DNA from: Wurfbainia villosa
Lineage: Eukaryota; Streptophyta; Magnoliopsida; Zingiberales; Zingiberaceae
Direction: 5' to 3'
Length of the DNA: 64,000 nt
Assembly (NCBI GenBank): GCA_025175895.1
Contig: CM046000.1
Span: 34,880,720 to 34,944,719, forward strand
The notes beneath the pieces were generated by a model. That model was not told the DNA's origin. It was given only the letters and a program-made list of their open reading frames with translations, and ran no database searches. Each line of letters opens with the position of its first letter. Positions within the stretch are counted from its first letter, which is position 1. A program made the translations under genes and the position numbers. Shown here in pieces: positions 11,332 through 26,835 of the stretch.

Positions 11332-12135
11332 TTAGGGTGTGCCAGGTGCAGACAATTGGAATTGAATCCCAGCCTCTGATAAGTAATTCCTAAACTCTCC
11401 CAAGAGGTACTCACCACCACGATCAGATTGTAGTGTCTTGATACTTTTACCCTGACGTTTCTCCACATCAGCCTTGAATTCTTTGAACTTGTCAAAGCAT
11501 TCAGACTTACGACGCATCAAGTAAATGTATCCATATCTCGAATAATCGTCTATTAAGGAAATGAAATATTCAAAACCACCTCTAGCCTGGATAGACATAA
11601 GACCACACAAATCAGAATGAACCAATTCCAACACATCTTTGGCTCTATACCCCTTGGCCTTAAAAGGCCTCTTGGTCATTTTACCCTCCAAGTAAGATTT
11701 GCAGATTGGGAAATCTTCCACCACTAATGAACTCAGAGGTCCATCAGCTATCAACCTTTGAATTCTGCTTAGGTTAATATGACCTAGCCTTAGATGCCAA
11801 AGATATGTTTGGTTCATCTTCGAAGGTTCTTTTCTCTTATTGAAATTAGAAGATGAGTTATTCACTTCTATTTGCATCGTAAGAGCTTTTGGTTCAAGTG
11901 TATATAAATTTCCTATCAACGCACCAAAACAGATAATCTCCCTATTCCTTTTTATAACAACTCTGTCATTAAAAGAAATAGAATATCCATCCATAAACAA
12001 CTTAGAAACCGAAATCAAATTCTTTCTAAATAAAGGTACATAAAGGAAATTCTTAAGAACCAAAACTTTATTCATCTCAAAAGACAAATAAACATTTCCC
12101 ACTGCAACAGTTGCTACCTTCGTAGCATCACCCAA
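11332..12135 (-). pseudogene. Copia A GAG-pre-integrase and integrase core
   Basis: The 267-codon open frame starts just after the protease. It contains LWHLRLGHINLSRIQRLI with the zinc-binding His pair. The first Cys partner is present in ICKSYLEGKM, but the second is replaced by Tyr. The core follows: ELVHSDLCGLM (first Asp), FISLIDDYSRYGYIYLM and LQSDRGGEYLLGEF (second Asp). The frame stops right after SAPGTP, before the catalytic Glu. The lost Cys and the stop show the copy is inactive. Confidence 0.9.
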
Positions 12136-12465
12136 GTAGATGGTAATCTCCCCTTCAGCCAGTCGTCTGGTTTCCTGGAACCCCTGTAAAGTATTGCAGA
12201 CATGATCAGTGGCTCCCGTATCTACACATCAGGTGTTGGTAGATAACACCGCTAAACATGTTTCAACGACCAGACCAAAAGATATACCTTTGTTCTGCTT
12301 CCGGTTGGGGTAGTCCTTCTTCCAGTGTCCAGTCTGCTTGCAAGTGAAGCACTTGCCTTTTGGCTTTTTCACTCTTCTTTGAGTTCCTCCCGCCACCTTT
12401 GCCCCAGCTTGTTTCTTCTTCTTCTTGCCTTTCAGTTTAGAAGTAGAAACCTTTTGGGCAACCAT
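12136..12465 (-). pseudogene. Copia A gag zinc knuckle and protease
   Basis: The 12465-12229 frame has a Lys-rich stretch and the knuckle CFTCKQTGHWKKDYPN, where the last Cys of CCHC is Tyr. Beyond a stop, the protease segment reads CVDTGATDHVCNTLQGFQE, with the DTG active site near 12215-12223. The knuckle normally binds element RNA and the aspartic protease cuts the polyprotein. Confidence 0.85.
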
Positions 12466-12507
12466 GGCCTGCGCCTGAGCACTCTGACGAAATAGCCCCT
12501 CTGCCGC

Positions 12508-13080
12508 CTAGAGTTCTGTCAGAAGCTCCGCCAACGAATACAACCTTTTATTCATGTTGTAGTTCAGACGAAACTGCTCAAAACTCCTAGGTAGAGACTG
12601 GAGAATGATATCGACCTGGGTTTCCCCATCGATCTCAGCTCTGAGGACTTCCAGCTCATTCAAATGAGCCATCATCTTGAGAACATGATCCCTCATGGGT
12701 GTTCCCTCGATCATGGTGGTCGTCATCAAGTTTCTCATGGCTTCCTGCCTAGCAGCCTAATTCTGGTGTCCGAAAAGCTCTTTGAGATTGAACATCATGT
12801 CATAAGGAGTGGGCATGGCTTGATGCTGATGTTGCTGTACATTTGACATAGATGCCAAAATGTAACATCGCGCCATCTCATCAGCTTTAATCAACTACTT
12901 ATAACTCTTTTTCTCTTTTTCCCCCGAATCATCCGCAGGCTTAGGAGGGCACTCTTCGAGGAGTACATATTTGTATTCTTTAGCAGTCAAGACAATGTCA
13001 AGATTCCTCTTCCAATCAACATAATTGGGTCTAGTAAGTTTATTTTCTTTCAGTATCACAGCAAGCGGGTTGAAAGTCAT
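12508..13080 (-). pseudogene. Copia A gag capsid part
   Basis: An ATG at 13080 begins MTFNPLAVILKENKL, and YVDWKRNLDIVL follows. The reading continues through DEMARCYILASM, NLKELFGHQN, HVLKMMAHLNELEVL and LPRSFEQFRLNYNMNKRLYSLAELLTEL. That layout matches the copia gag (UBN2-type) family. Stops occur near 12895 and 12760. The block ends at TAG after TEL (12508-12510), the same stop found in B1 and B2. Gag builds the virus-like particle in the cytoplasm. Confidence 0.88.
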
Positions 13081-14110
13081 TTTGAAAAATCTAAGAATCA
13101 CATAGATAAAAACATTATATTTTAAAAAATTATTGATTCCTCAAACAATAAAATTTTAAAATTAACCAACACCTCAAAACACTGAGAATATCGTATGCCA
13201 CGATAGTGTGGACGTATACGAACTATACATTTGTAAGAGAAGGTTTCACCCATTAATTTTACTATCTTGTCAACCTAACTTTTTGACAAATAAAATTAAT
13301 AGTTGGTTCCTCTTCGACCTAACAAATAAAAGCAGTGACTCCGATGGGGAGGATACTCTTATTTGCATCTAAGTGTTCACCATTACTCGGTACCAAGGCA
13401 ATTATCTCGGGTTATGTGCCTTCCGATGGGGAAGTACACACACTCCTTAATAATTTCCTATAACCATATTCGACCTTGTGATCCGCAAACAAACTCATCC
13501 GATGGGGAGGAAGGCACTCAGAGCCGACACGCGAGTTTGTTTGCATCACATGTCAAATTGTAATGGAGGCCGTGGGAATTTATAAAAATATCCCTCCCAC
13601 TTAGTAATTTAAAATTAAGAAATTTTCTAGCATACGACATGCATATCAAACAATAAGAAATAAACATGAAAAAGAAATATTTTCCAACTATTATGGATTT
13701 TGTCTCCAATATGCCTCCTGTCGTATCGCCATCTCGTCCGCTCCTCCCTACGCCATGTACAAGCCATCCGGAGATCCGAGCCAAGAAAAACTATTTTAAT
13801 TTACATCCATCGATCCTATACTCCACGAAGGAGTGTACATGAAATCTAGATTGAAAGTAAACTAAAATAAAAAGAGTGGCTAAACAATGTCGTACTTAAT
13901 TACAAAATTAAATACAAGCCTCGTCAACCCCGAGGATTCAAAAATATACAATTACACACATACAATTACATACACACATATAACCATAATAGTTGGATCC
14001 TATGCCTACAACCAAAAAGTTAACCTATGCACATCCTACTATTATCCGACACATATAATATATGAAAAGTGCATAAAAGTTATCAAGTCCTAAACACACA
14101 AAATCGGAAA
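13081..14110 (-). other. Copia A untranslated leader
   Basis: This is about 1 kb of non-coding sequence between the primer site and gag. Three copies of TCCGATGGGGA(G/A) lie at 13340-13352, 13422-13432 and 13498-13510, and B1 has equivalents. No coding sequence is supported. Confidence 0.75.
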
Positions 14111-14129
14111 CCATGGCTCTGATACCACT
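14111..14129 (-). other. Copia A primer-binding site
   Basis: On the minus strand this reads AGTGGTATCAGAGCCATGG immediately inside the 5' LTR. TGGTATCAGAGC is complementary to the 3' end of plant initiator tRNA-Met, the standard copia primer. Confidence 0.92.
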
Positions 14130-16060
14130 TGAAGGTGGGGAAACATCGCTTCCCACTTCAACTCAGTCGCTTGGTCATGGCGATACCATCTACGTCCCCG
14201 GATAAAAAAAATTATCCTTAACAAAAAGGGATTACCCAAGCAACCTGTTCCATCGTCGTGCTATTCGATTAGAGTGGTCACTTGAACAAACTTGTTGTTC
14301 AAGCAACCAACCTCTATTCTACGATTAGCTACGGAATAGACGATGTACGGATTACAGATTTTTGTGTTTGCATTTAGGGTCCAAGTAAATTAGCCATATA
14401 ATGAAAACATACAATATACAAAGAAACAAAAGGAAAGAAAAACAAGAATTATACCTCTTGTTTACCTCAAGGTCTTCTATCGTATGCCCTATCCTCCTTT
14501 TGGACGTCGTGTGGGCGACGATCTTTCAAAAGTCGAAGCCTCCTAGAACACGTTCTTCCCTTCCTTGCTCGCTCCGAACAAAGGGAAGAATAAAATGAAA
14601 CTCCTCTTCCTTTCTAAAACCGACCACCAAGTCAAAGGACTTGATGTTGCCGCCGACCAAGGAATGGGTGATGGAGTGCCGGCCAACCTTGAAAAAGGGT
14701 TGCTGCCGGCTTCAAGGAGAGGTGAGAACGCCGACCAAGGAAGAATCAAGGAAGGGGATGGGCGCTGGCCAAGGATGAATCAAGGGAGGGGATGGGCACC
14801 GGCCAACTCTTGGAGAAGAGAAAGGAAACCAACCTTCCACCTTGTTGCTGCCAAAGCCAAAACCCTAACCCTAGCCACCCAAAGCTTGCCGCCCCAACCC
14901 TAATCTCTCTTCAATGCTCTTGCCTCCCACCCCTTAAGCCTCCTTTTATAGAGCTAGGCTTAACCCTCCTTTTAATCTCCACCGTCGGTTCTAGGGATTT
15001 AATCTCAACCGTCGGATCTAGAGATTTAATCTCAACTGTCAGATCTAGAGATTTAATCTTCACCGTCGGATTTAAAGATTTAATCTCAACCATCGGATCT
15101 AGAGATTTAATCTCCACTGTCAGATCTAGAGTTTCATTTTCCATCATCGGATCTAAGCTCCATGAGGGTTTTAATAGGCTACAATAGGGACCATGAGGAG
15201 GAGTTGGATCTTGGCCACTCAATGGATCAAGCCCACATAAAGTTTGATCCATTAATGATAATCCATTCCACTAGAGGATTATCATTGATCTACCTCACCA
15301 ACCCCCATAAGTTAATATGGGCTCCATATATTATTTGTACAATTATATTTCCATGTTTAAGATCTCAAATGTCCGTCAATTAATTAATTTATAGATAATT
15401 AATTAATCAACATCTAACTCCATGAGTAGTACCACTCAATTCTATCATCATGCCGGACCAAGTCCACCTGCAGGGTTTACATGATGAACCTTAAGAGCTC
15501 CTCAAGGGGACATCATCATCCTAATATATAGGACACGGTTTCCTCCTATAATCAATGGTACACCATATAAATAATATCATTTTCCAACTTACCGAGCCTA
15601 TCGATTTACTCTATAAATCTCGCCCATTGGTAAATCAAAGAAATAAATACTAAGTATATGTGCCCGTTATTATATCGGGATTAAGAGCATGTACAACATA
15701 ATATCTGAGGTCCGATTTAATTATGTAGTCAACAATAAATTGAATCACCTCTAAGTCGGTCCTGCTCAATACACACAAAGTGTACTAGTGTAATTCTATG
15801 GTCAAGACAAACCAATACCAAATCACACTACAACCATACCAATGGTTTGTCCAAAGCCATCTTGGTTGTGAGCCTTTACTTATACTTTACAAGGAACTGA
15901 TAACATGATCTCCCGTGTGACACTACACACCATGTTATCTACAATGTAATGTATTAGATAATATGCATAACCATAAATATACAAACAATGATCGTGTGAT
16001 TCTTATTTTAAAACAAAGATGTTCATACAAAAGATAGACTTTTCAGTATACATCCCAACA
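14130..16060 (-). mobile_element. Copia A 5' LTR
   Basis: It runs from TGAAGGTGGGG to CATCCCAACA, which reads TGTTGGGATG to CCTTCA on the minus strand. It has six 27-bp minisatellite units at 14985-15140 and a TATA box (TTTTATA at 14944-14950). Length is 1931 bp against 1879 bp for its partner. The difference comes partly from the extra minisatellite unit and the 26-bp TATA segment. Confidence 0.92.
14944..14950 (-). promoter_or_regulatory. TATA box of copia A 5' LTR
   Basis: TATAAAA on the minus strand, about 1.1 kb from the LTR start. The B1 5' LTR has TATAAAAGGAGG at the same relative place. It is the likely start signal for element RNA. Confidence 0.6.
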
Positions 16061-20272
<4,212 letters not shown>

Positions 20273-21140
20273 CACCACCACGAGTTCTGTTTTTTGTCAG
20301 TGAGATTGGTCTCGCAATGTGCCCTCCTCCAGCTTCGAGTGATCGCCAGAATTTCTTTCCTCTGCTTAGCTTGCTTATGATACGAGCGACAACTTGGTGC
20401 TGATTGGTTCTGATGACTTACCATTCTATCTTTAGGTAATCTCTTTAACCTCTTTTTGTTCTTCGGATTTTGAATTCAGAGAGTAGTTTTGGGAAGATGG
20501 TAACAGGATGTTAATAATAGGTGTTGAGGGCAATTTGAACAGGTTATTCTCTATTGGACTCCATTGATTTACAGAGGATATCATTACTGTGATTCACAGT
20601 GGTTATGGAGCTTAGATCAACGAATTTGCCAACTCATTCGGCTACCCATCATGATGTTGGAGGTTGGTAGTGGATGATGATCCGAGGAAGGTGAGTTTGT
20701 ATGTTGAATTGATTGGTTGGAATGTAGTTAAGAGATTTATTGATTTAAATCTAGTTGTATGTTGTAGGATTGTTGTGCTTGATAATTGGGAGTGAATTGA
20801 TTTGTAGTTAATTGAATGAGGATAGATGTGAAGGCTTGATTAGGTTAAGTGGATAACTAGATCAATCTAATTGATCGGGATACGAAGTCATGTAGCATTC
20901 GATTCGATCACTTGTTGTATAATAGAACTTAATATTAGTTCATGTTGTCTTGCAACACTTTGATTAGTGACAGATGCTTGTACGCTTGGATAGCGAGCGG
21001 AGCTATTTAACAGGTGGGTAATTTCCTACCCTGGTCAGGTAGATGTAATTGCATTCAAATTTAGTCGTAGATATGAGCATGTTAGGTGTTCATATTATCT
21101 TGACCCTGCTCTTATTTATCTTATGCTTGATACTTGTCGT
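20273..21140 (+). mobile_element. G2 LTR copy 2, left part, cut by N3
   Basis: It begins directly after the end of copy 1 with ACCACCACGAG, matching an internal position of copy 1 near 17305. This copy therefore lacks its 5' part. Shared words include GGATAGATGTGAAGGCTTG, GGATAACTAGATCAATCT and CAGGTGGGTAAT. The last five bases, GTCGT (21136-21140), are the target duplication of N3. Confidence 0.65.
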
Positions 21141-22220
21141 TGTTGGATCGATATGAACGCTAGAGGGGGGGGGTGAATAGCGTTCATAAAAACTTTTTTT
21201 TTCGACGATTAAAACCAAGTACACCGCGAAAAACTAAAAGACAAACACAAGAAAAGACACAAAGCTTTTTTACTTGGTTCACAGCCCACCGGCTGCTAAT
21301 CCAAGGCCCTGCGATCCTTGATCACTTTCGAAGGGCAATCACTAAAAGTCTCTTCCTCGTTGGAGGTAAGAGACAAGACGATTACAATGATTATAAGGCC
21401 GGTAAAAACCTTACCGGTCCTTATACAAATTAAGTACAGAAAGATAATAATAATACCGATAATTAATTAGAAGATGGCGCACGGTCGGAGTAGCGTTGTA
21501 AAGAGCACGAGCACTTGGGAGATTCTTGAATTTGGGTGTGAGTCCTCCCCTCCTTTTATAGATTTGCGCCTTGGAATTTGTCCCGATCCAGATCCAAAAC
21601 TCGTGGATCTTATCTTGAGGTGGCGGCTTATCTTATCTTAAGGTGGCGACTTATCTTATCCTGAGGTGGCGGCTTATCTTATCCTGAGGTGGTGGCATCA
21701 ATCTCTATCTCTTTGACCTTGTGCACTGGGCTGATTCATCGACATCAGTCGACTAATCCTCTTAGTAGTCAGCCTTGATTCGACCGACATCTCGATTGGC
21801 TAGAATTCCTACAATACAAGATTAGCACAATAGATGCATAATGCCATGCGGTGCTATTTGATCGATCTCGACCGATGATTCCTCGGGCTTTGAGTCGGAT
21901 CGGCGACGCTTAGGATTGTCCTCTAACTGAGGGTACGTCCTTACCACCGCTCCACACATGGAGCTTACCTTTGGTCCTCTTAACCTATCGCTTAGCTTTC
22001 GGTCACCACTGAGGTTCCTCGACTCCCCGAGGTTCTCTTGGTGTCGCCCGACCACCACGGTTTCTCAACTTGAGATTCTCCGGATGTCGCTCGACCTTTG
22101 GCTTAGCTTAAACACTTCCTGCACACTTAGCATATCACATGAGATAACAAAATAACTTAACTTTGAATCTTTGCCATCATCAAAACCAAGGTTCGATTAT
22201 CTAGTGCCCCTGCACCAACA
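21141..22220 (-). mobile_element. N3 3' LTR
   Basis: 1080 bp, TGTTGGATCG to TGCACCAACA on the plus strand. Most of it is close to the other LTR (25197-26303), but the patches around 21740-21800 and 21845-21905 differ strongly. A TATA box on the minus strand is at 21554-21560. Next to the LTR end is the C-rich box seen as G-rich sequence at 21159-21182. Confidence 0.95.
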
Positions 22221-23682
22221 ATCTCCCCCTTTTTGATCTATGGCAAACCAATTCAAAGTTAAGAGAAAATAAGCAGTAAGCATTGAACAATCATTTTTCA
22301 AAACCTCCCCCTTAAGGGTACCTCCCCATTAACCGTAGGTGAGTTTTGAAAAATAATTACTTTTTGGGAAAGAAAAAGTAAGTAACCTCTTAACTTTATT
22401 CTCTCTCCCCCTTTGACATATATCAAAAATAACTTTATATTGGGTACATTGCCAAGAAATAGAATTTTTAAACATGCTAATCAAGTTGATTTAATATGTT
22501 CAACTCCCTTTAATACTTAAGAGTTTAGGAGTTTAGGTTTCTAGATCCTGCACCAACAATGTATATCCTAGGTTAGAATGTGACCCCCTAACCTTTAACA
22601 TTGTTATAAAATTTTGAGAAAGAATTAAAAAAAACATTTTAAAGGCTCATGTCTATTGGTTTTTATGCCAAACTGGAGGTAGCTAGATACTAAGTTTGTC
22701 CAACTTAAGTCTTCTCTCCCCCTTGGCATATTATCAAAAGAAGGATTTAAATTTAGAAAGTATTGGTGATTTTTTTTAAAAAAATATTTTTTAACAACTT
22801 CTATGATGATTATCCAATTAGAACCTCCCCCTTAACCTAACATCCTTGTTAGCCACAAGGAAGGCATATCTAGAGGGTCTCCCCTTTTGTCTGACAAACT
22901 CTTAGGACATCCTTGTTGGCCATAAGGAAGGCTCACCTAAGTGTCCAGAGGGTCTAGGTATCTAAAGTTGACCTAAGGATTTATACGTTCAGTATTGGTC
23001 AACTAACCATCATTTTAAGAAGCATAGTTGTTTTGAAAACTACGTATAACTACACACAATAATCATGGCAACCAATAAAAATAGTTTTAAGAATCTATTT
23101 ATGTGTATATAAATTTTGAAATCGTTTTCAAAATCATTTTTAATTTGTTGTCCTTACCATCTCACCCATTCTACATGATCAACCAAGTTATTCTTATAGG
23201 TATTGTGAGATGAATTTAATTTAATGCCTTAGAAATTAATTAATCTTGGGTTAGATTCGGATTTCACCTTTAGTTAGTTAAGTGAACATTTCAAAAGAGG
23301 GCTTCCAGGTCGTGGCGAGGCACAGGGGCCTTCTTTGATCGGAACAACGACCACTTCCTTAGACAAAGCCAACTTAGGAAATTACACACTTAATTCACTT
23401 AGGATTACGTCCTGGTCTAACTAGTTTAGGATGTGGTGAGGTAGCTTCAGTTAGTTCCACTTATTTAAATGCACCAAGCTAGATACTCCTTATCCAACTC
23501 GGATACACTTGACTTCGTTTCCTTAGCGTACTATCATCTCACTGCATCCTGATAGTATGTTGTCAAGATTAATTAATTATTTCCTATCTAACCATTCTAT
23601 GAGAGTGAATTTAAAACTAGTATGTATGACATGACAAAATAAGCATGATAATGATATGTATGCATGAGCAAGCTACATTCAA
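22221..23682 (-). other. N3 3' untranslated region with repeated polypurine tracts
   Basis: On the minus strand, the tract AAAAAGGGGGAGAT at 22221-22235 directly precedes the 3' LTR. Further copies of an AAGGGGGAG-type purine run occur near 22304, 22403, 22713 and 22823 (read as CTCCCCCTT on plus). Multiple polypurine tracts upstream of the 3' LTR are characteristic of Sireviruses. The region has no open frame worth calling. Confidence 0.8.
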
Positions 23683-25017
23683 TCAATTTAAAGAAATGGT
23701 TGTTTTCTTGGGTAGACTTTTATTTGTTCTATAGTTATAAGATACTTTATTATAATTAGGTTTACAAATTTTAGTGTCTTGATTTTTGGTTAGCTTAGAC
23801 TTGTAACCCAAGTCTACATATTTATTAGTTGAATTTTTAAAAGTTGAAGGTTTAATTACTAGATTATTAATTTGTGTATAATCAAATGGTACTCTATTAT
23901 AATTAATTTTATTGGTTTGATTATCTAATTTTGAATTTTTAATTAAGTTAGATTGTGAATTATTTAAAATAGGATTATTAGAATTTTTTAAAATAATATT
24001 ATTAGACTTTTTCAAGATAAGTTTATTAGACTTTTTAAAAGTAGAATTATTAGAATTTTTTAAGATAAGATTATTAGACTTTTTAAAAATAGAATTATTA
24101 AAATTATTAGAATTTTTTAAGGTAGAATTATTCAAGATAAGATTATTAGAATTTTTAAAGGTAGAATTATTATTAGAATTATTTAAGATAAGATTGTTAG
24201 AATTTTTAAAGGTAGAATTATTTAAGATAAGATTGTTAGAGTTTTTAAAGGTAGAATTATTATTAGAATTATTTAAGATAAAATTGTTAGAGTTTTTAAA
24301 GGTAGAATTATTATTAGAATTATTTAGATTATCTTTAGAATTTTTTAAAGTTAATTTCGATTTTTTTATGGTTGAATTTTTCAAAACAGAATTTTTTAAT
24401 TCGGAATTATCTAGATTAATTAGATCTAGGATTTGATGATTCTGTCCTATTGTTTGATTATTCTGATCAAGTGTTTGATTATTCTGATTAAGTCCTAGGT
24501 TGGTTTTATCTTTGACTTGATCTAGATCTATGTTGATTAAACTAAATATTTGATTAATCTCTTTGTTAATTTTATCAAATGTTAGATTAATTTGATCATT
24601 TTCTTCTATGATATTATTATTATTATTATTTAAACTAATTAAATCTGAATTAATTAATTTTGTATTAGTTGAATTATTAATTGTATTAATTAATTGACAA
24701 TAATTACACAATTTATCTAAATTATCAACTATTCTAAAACTCAACTTTTCAAAATTATTAACTTTACTAACCTTTTTTTCCGGACACCGATTCTTGTAGT
24801 GACCGAATCTTTCGCACCCGAAGCACTTGATGTGCTCCTTGTTCTTCTGGATTCCTAGCAATGGTGTCTCCTTTGCCGTCGGTTGCATCGTTCGAGTCTT
24901 CCGAGTAGGACACTTATTTTTATAATGTCCTCTCTCCCTGCACTTAAAGCAAATAATATGAAATTTAAAATTTAAATTGACATTGTTACCTTTATGCCTT
25001 GTGGGAGACTCTTCCAT
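23683..25017 (-). CDS. N3 gag-like protein, two CCHC knuckles plus Asn-rich repeats (444 aa)
   Basis: I choose the ATG at 25017 (MEESPTRH), because the frame upstream has no ATG. Residues 23-36 (CFKCRERGHYKNKC) and 65-78 (CFGCERFGHYKNRC) are perfect CX2CX4HX4C knuckles, which bind nucleic acid in retroelement gag proteins. Residues from about 110 to 360 are very rich in Asn, Ser, Lys and Leu, with repeated words such as STFKNSNN and LILNNS. The C-terminal part has YNRVPFDY (23901-23878) and YNKVSYNY (23754-23731), related to a motif in N1 and N2. The capsid-type N-terminal domain seen in N1 and N2 is missing. The frame is uninterrupted. Whether it is translated is unknown. Confidence 0.75.
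   Translation of the reverse strand: MEESPTRHKGNNVNLNFKFHIICFKCRERGHYKNKCPTRKTRTMQPTAKETPLLGIQKNKEHIKCFGCERFGHYKNRCPEKKVSKVNNFEKLSFRIVDNLDKLCNYCQLINTINNSTNTKLINSDLISLNNNNNNIIEENDQINLTFDKINKEINQIFSLINIDLDQVKDKTNLGLNQNNQTLDQNNQTIGQNHQILDLINLDNSELKNSVLKNSTIKKSKLTLKNSKDNLNNSNNNSTFKNSNNFILNNSNNNSTFKNSNNLILNNSTFKNSNNLILNNSNNNSTFKNSNNLILNNSTLKNSNNFNNSIFKKSNNLILKNSNNSTFKKSNKLILKKSNNIILKNSNNPILNNSQSNLIKNSKLDNQTNKINYNRVPFDYTQINNLVIKPSTFKNSTNKYVDLGYKSKLTKNQDTKICKPNYNKVSYNYRTNKSLPKKTTISLN
23940..24360. repeat. AT-rich tandem repeats inside the N3 ORF
   Basis: The plus strand repeats words such as AGAATTATTAGAATTTTT and AAGATAAGATTATTAGA in units of roughly 33 and 51 bp. Both lengths are multiples of three, so the reading frame survives copy-number change. 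This array encodes the Asn-rich repeats. Confidence 0.8.
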
Positions 25018-25176
25018 GGTTTGCTCGGTCAATGATTTTCTAAAACTCGCAAAAAAAAACACAAACCAAAGAGTCCCAAGACTTGGTCTTGGATTAGTAG
25101 TGCAGGAGATATTTAAAAATAAAAATAAAAATAAAGAAAAGAAAATGCTCGACCGGTGGTTGCACCGAATCTGAGC

Positions 25177-25196
25177 GCCCCCGCTCTGATACCAAT
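25177..25196 (-). other. N3 primer-binding site
   Basis: Minus strand reads ATTGGTATCAGAGCGGGGGC directly inside the 5' LTR, complementary to the initiator tRNA-Met 3' end. The Sirevirus S has ATTGGTATCAGAGCCGGGGG at the same place. Confidence 0.92.
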
Positions 25197-26303
25197 TGTT
25201 GGATCGATATGAGCGCTAGAGGGGGGGAGTGAATAGCGTTCATAAAAACTTTTCTTTTTCGATGATTAAAACCAAGTACACAGCGGAAAACTAAAAGACA
25301 AACACAAGAAAGACACAAAGCTGTTTTACTTGGTTCACAACCCACCGGCTGCTAATCCAAGGCCCTGCGATCCTTGATCGCTTCTGAAGGGCAATCACTA
25401 AAAGTCTCTTCCTCGTTGGAGGTAAGAGACAAGACAATTACAATGATTATAAAGCCGGTAACAACCTTACCGGTCCTTATACAAATTAAGTACAAAAAGA
25501 TAATAATAATACCGACAATTAATTAGAAGATGGCGCACGGTCGGAGTAGCGTTGTAGAGAGCACGAGCACTTGGGAGATTCTTGAATTTGGGTGTGAGTC
25601 CTCTCCTTCTTTTATAGATTTGCGCCTTGGAATTTGTCCCTATCCAGATCCAAAACTCATGGATCTTATCTTGAGGTGACGACTTATCTTATCTTGAGGT
25701 GGCGGCTTATCTTATCCTGAGGTGGCAGCTTATCTTATCCTGAGGTGGTGGCATCAATCTCTATCTCTTTGACCTTGTGCACTGGGCTGATTCGTCGACA
25801 TCAATCGACTGATCCTCTTAGCAGTCGACTGGCTTCAGTCAACTACCGACATCTCTAGTTGACTGCTGCACTTGAGAATTCCTACAATACAAGATTAGCA
25901 CAATAGATGCATAATGTCATGCAGTGTGACAGTCCTTTGACTGTCCGATCCTGACTTCAGCATTCCTCCGGAAGCCTTAGTCGGATCGACGCCTAGGATT
26001 ATCCTCTAACCGAGGGAGCATCCTTACCACCACTTCATACACGGAGCTTACCTTTGGTCCTCTTGACCTATCGCTTAGCTTTCGGTCACCACTGAGGTTC
26101 CTCGACTCCCCGAGGTTCTCCTGGTGTCGCCCGACCACCACGGTTTCTCAACTTGAGATTCTCTGGATGTCGCTCGACCTTTGGCTTAGCTTAAACACTT
26201 CCTGCACACTTAGCATATCACATGAGATAACAAAATAACTTAACTTTGAATCTTTTCCATCATCAAAACCAAGGTTCGATTATCTAGTGCCCCTGCACCA
26301 ACA
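25197..26303 (-). mobile_element. N3 5' LTR
   Basis: 1107 bp with TGTTGG and CCAACA ends. A TATA box (minus strand) lies at 25610-25616, and the C-rich box is at about 25212-25233. The U3 patch at 25795-25875 has one perfect CAGTCGACTG (25822-25831). Confidence 0.95.
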
Positions 26304-26599
26304 GTCGTTGGCTATATTTACTCAAAGGTTGATATCACATTTCCTTTATTATGATTAGGGTTATAGATGTGATGTAAATATGCCTAGATGTTTAGTAGGG
26401 TGTAGATATTAGAGTACGGGTGATGACCCAATTTATAAATTGGCAAAAAGGTCATCCGTGGGTAGGTAATGCCCTAAATGTAGGATTTATTTCCAATACC
26501 CATATGTTGCATACTTATTACCAACCATGTGTTGTGTAATGGTTAAGTGAAGGGTGATTAGTGTGTCGCTACAGACCGGTGGTCCCAGCTTGATATGAT

Positions 26600-26835
26600 T
26601 AGTCGAGTATGACTCTCTACAGGATAGAGAGTGTGTCGATCAGTTGAGTACGACTCTCTACAGGATAGAGAGTGCGTCGATCAGTTGAGTATGACTCGCT
26701 ATTGGATAGAGAGTTATGATCAGTTGAGTACGGCTCTCTACAGGATAGAGAGTCCATCGATCAGTTGAGTATGACTCTCTACAGGATAGAGAGTGTATTG
26801 ATTAGATGGGTATGACTCTTTGTTGAACAGAGAGG
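26600..26835. repeat. Tandem repeats of GACTCTCTACAGGATAGAGAG type in G2 copy 2
   Basis: About five or six units, each a TATGACTCTCTACAGG segment followed by ATAGAGAGTG and CGATCAGTTGAG. CTCTCTA and TAGAGAG are inverted, so each unit could form a small hairpin. Copy 1 has one or two such units near 18740-18840, so the array expanded in copy 2. Confidence 0.75.

Larger units (their letters stand above)
7245..16060 (-). mobile_element. Copia element A, full-length but defective, nested in G1
   Basis: This is an 8.8-kb minus-strand Ty1/copia element. Reading leftwards from 16060: 5' LTR, initiator-Met primer site, leader, gag, protease, integrase, reverse transcriptase, RNase H, polypurine tract and 3' LTR. 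The domain order with integrase before reverse transcriptase defines copia. The flanks are CCATG (7240-7244) and CCGTG (16061-16065), a 5-bp target duplication with one difference. The long 1.9-kb LTRs and gag sequence suggest the Angela/Tork side of plant copia, but this lineage call is tentative. Many stops and frameshifts make the element non-autonomous. Confidence 0.9.
21141..26303 (-). mobile_element. Complete gag-only LTR retrotransposon N3 (Sirevirus-like, non-autonomous)
   Basis: Two LTRs, TGTTGG to CCAACA, bound a 5163-bp element flanked by exact GTCGT duplications (21136-21140 and 26304-26308). On the minus strand: 5' LTR, primer site, one open reading frame with two CCHC knuckles, a region with repeated polypurine tracts, and the 3' LTR. 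There is no protease, integrase or reverse transcriptase. Repeated polypurine tracts and palindromes in U3 are known Sirevirus traits, so I infer descent from that lineage. Confidence 0.9.
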
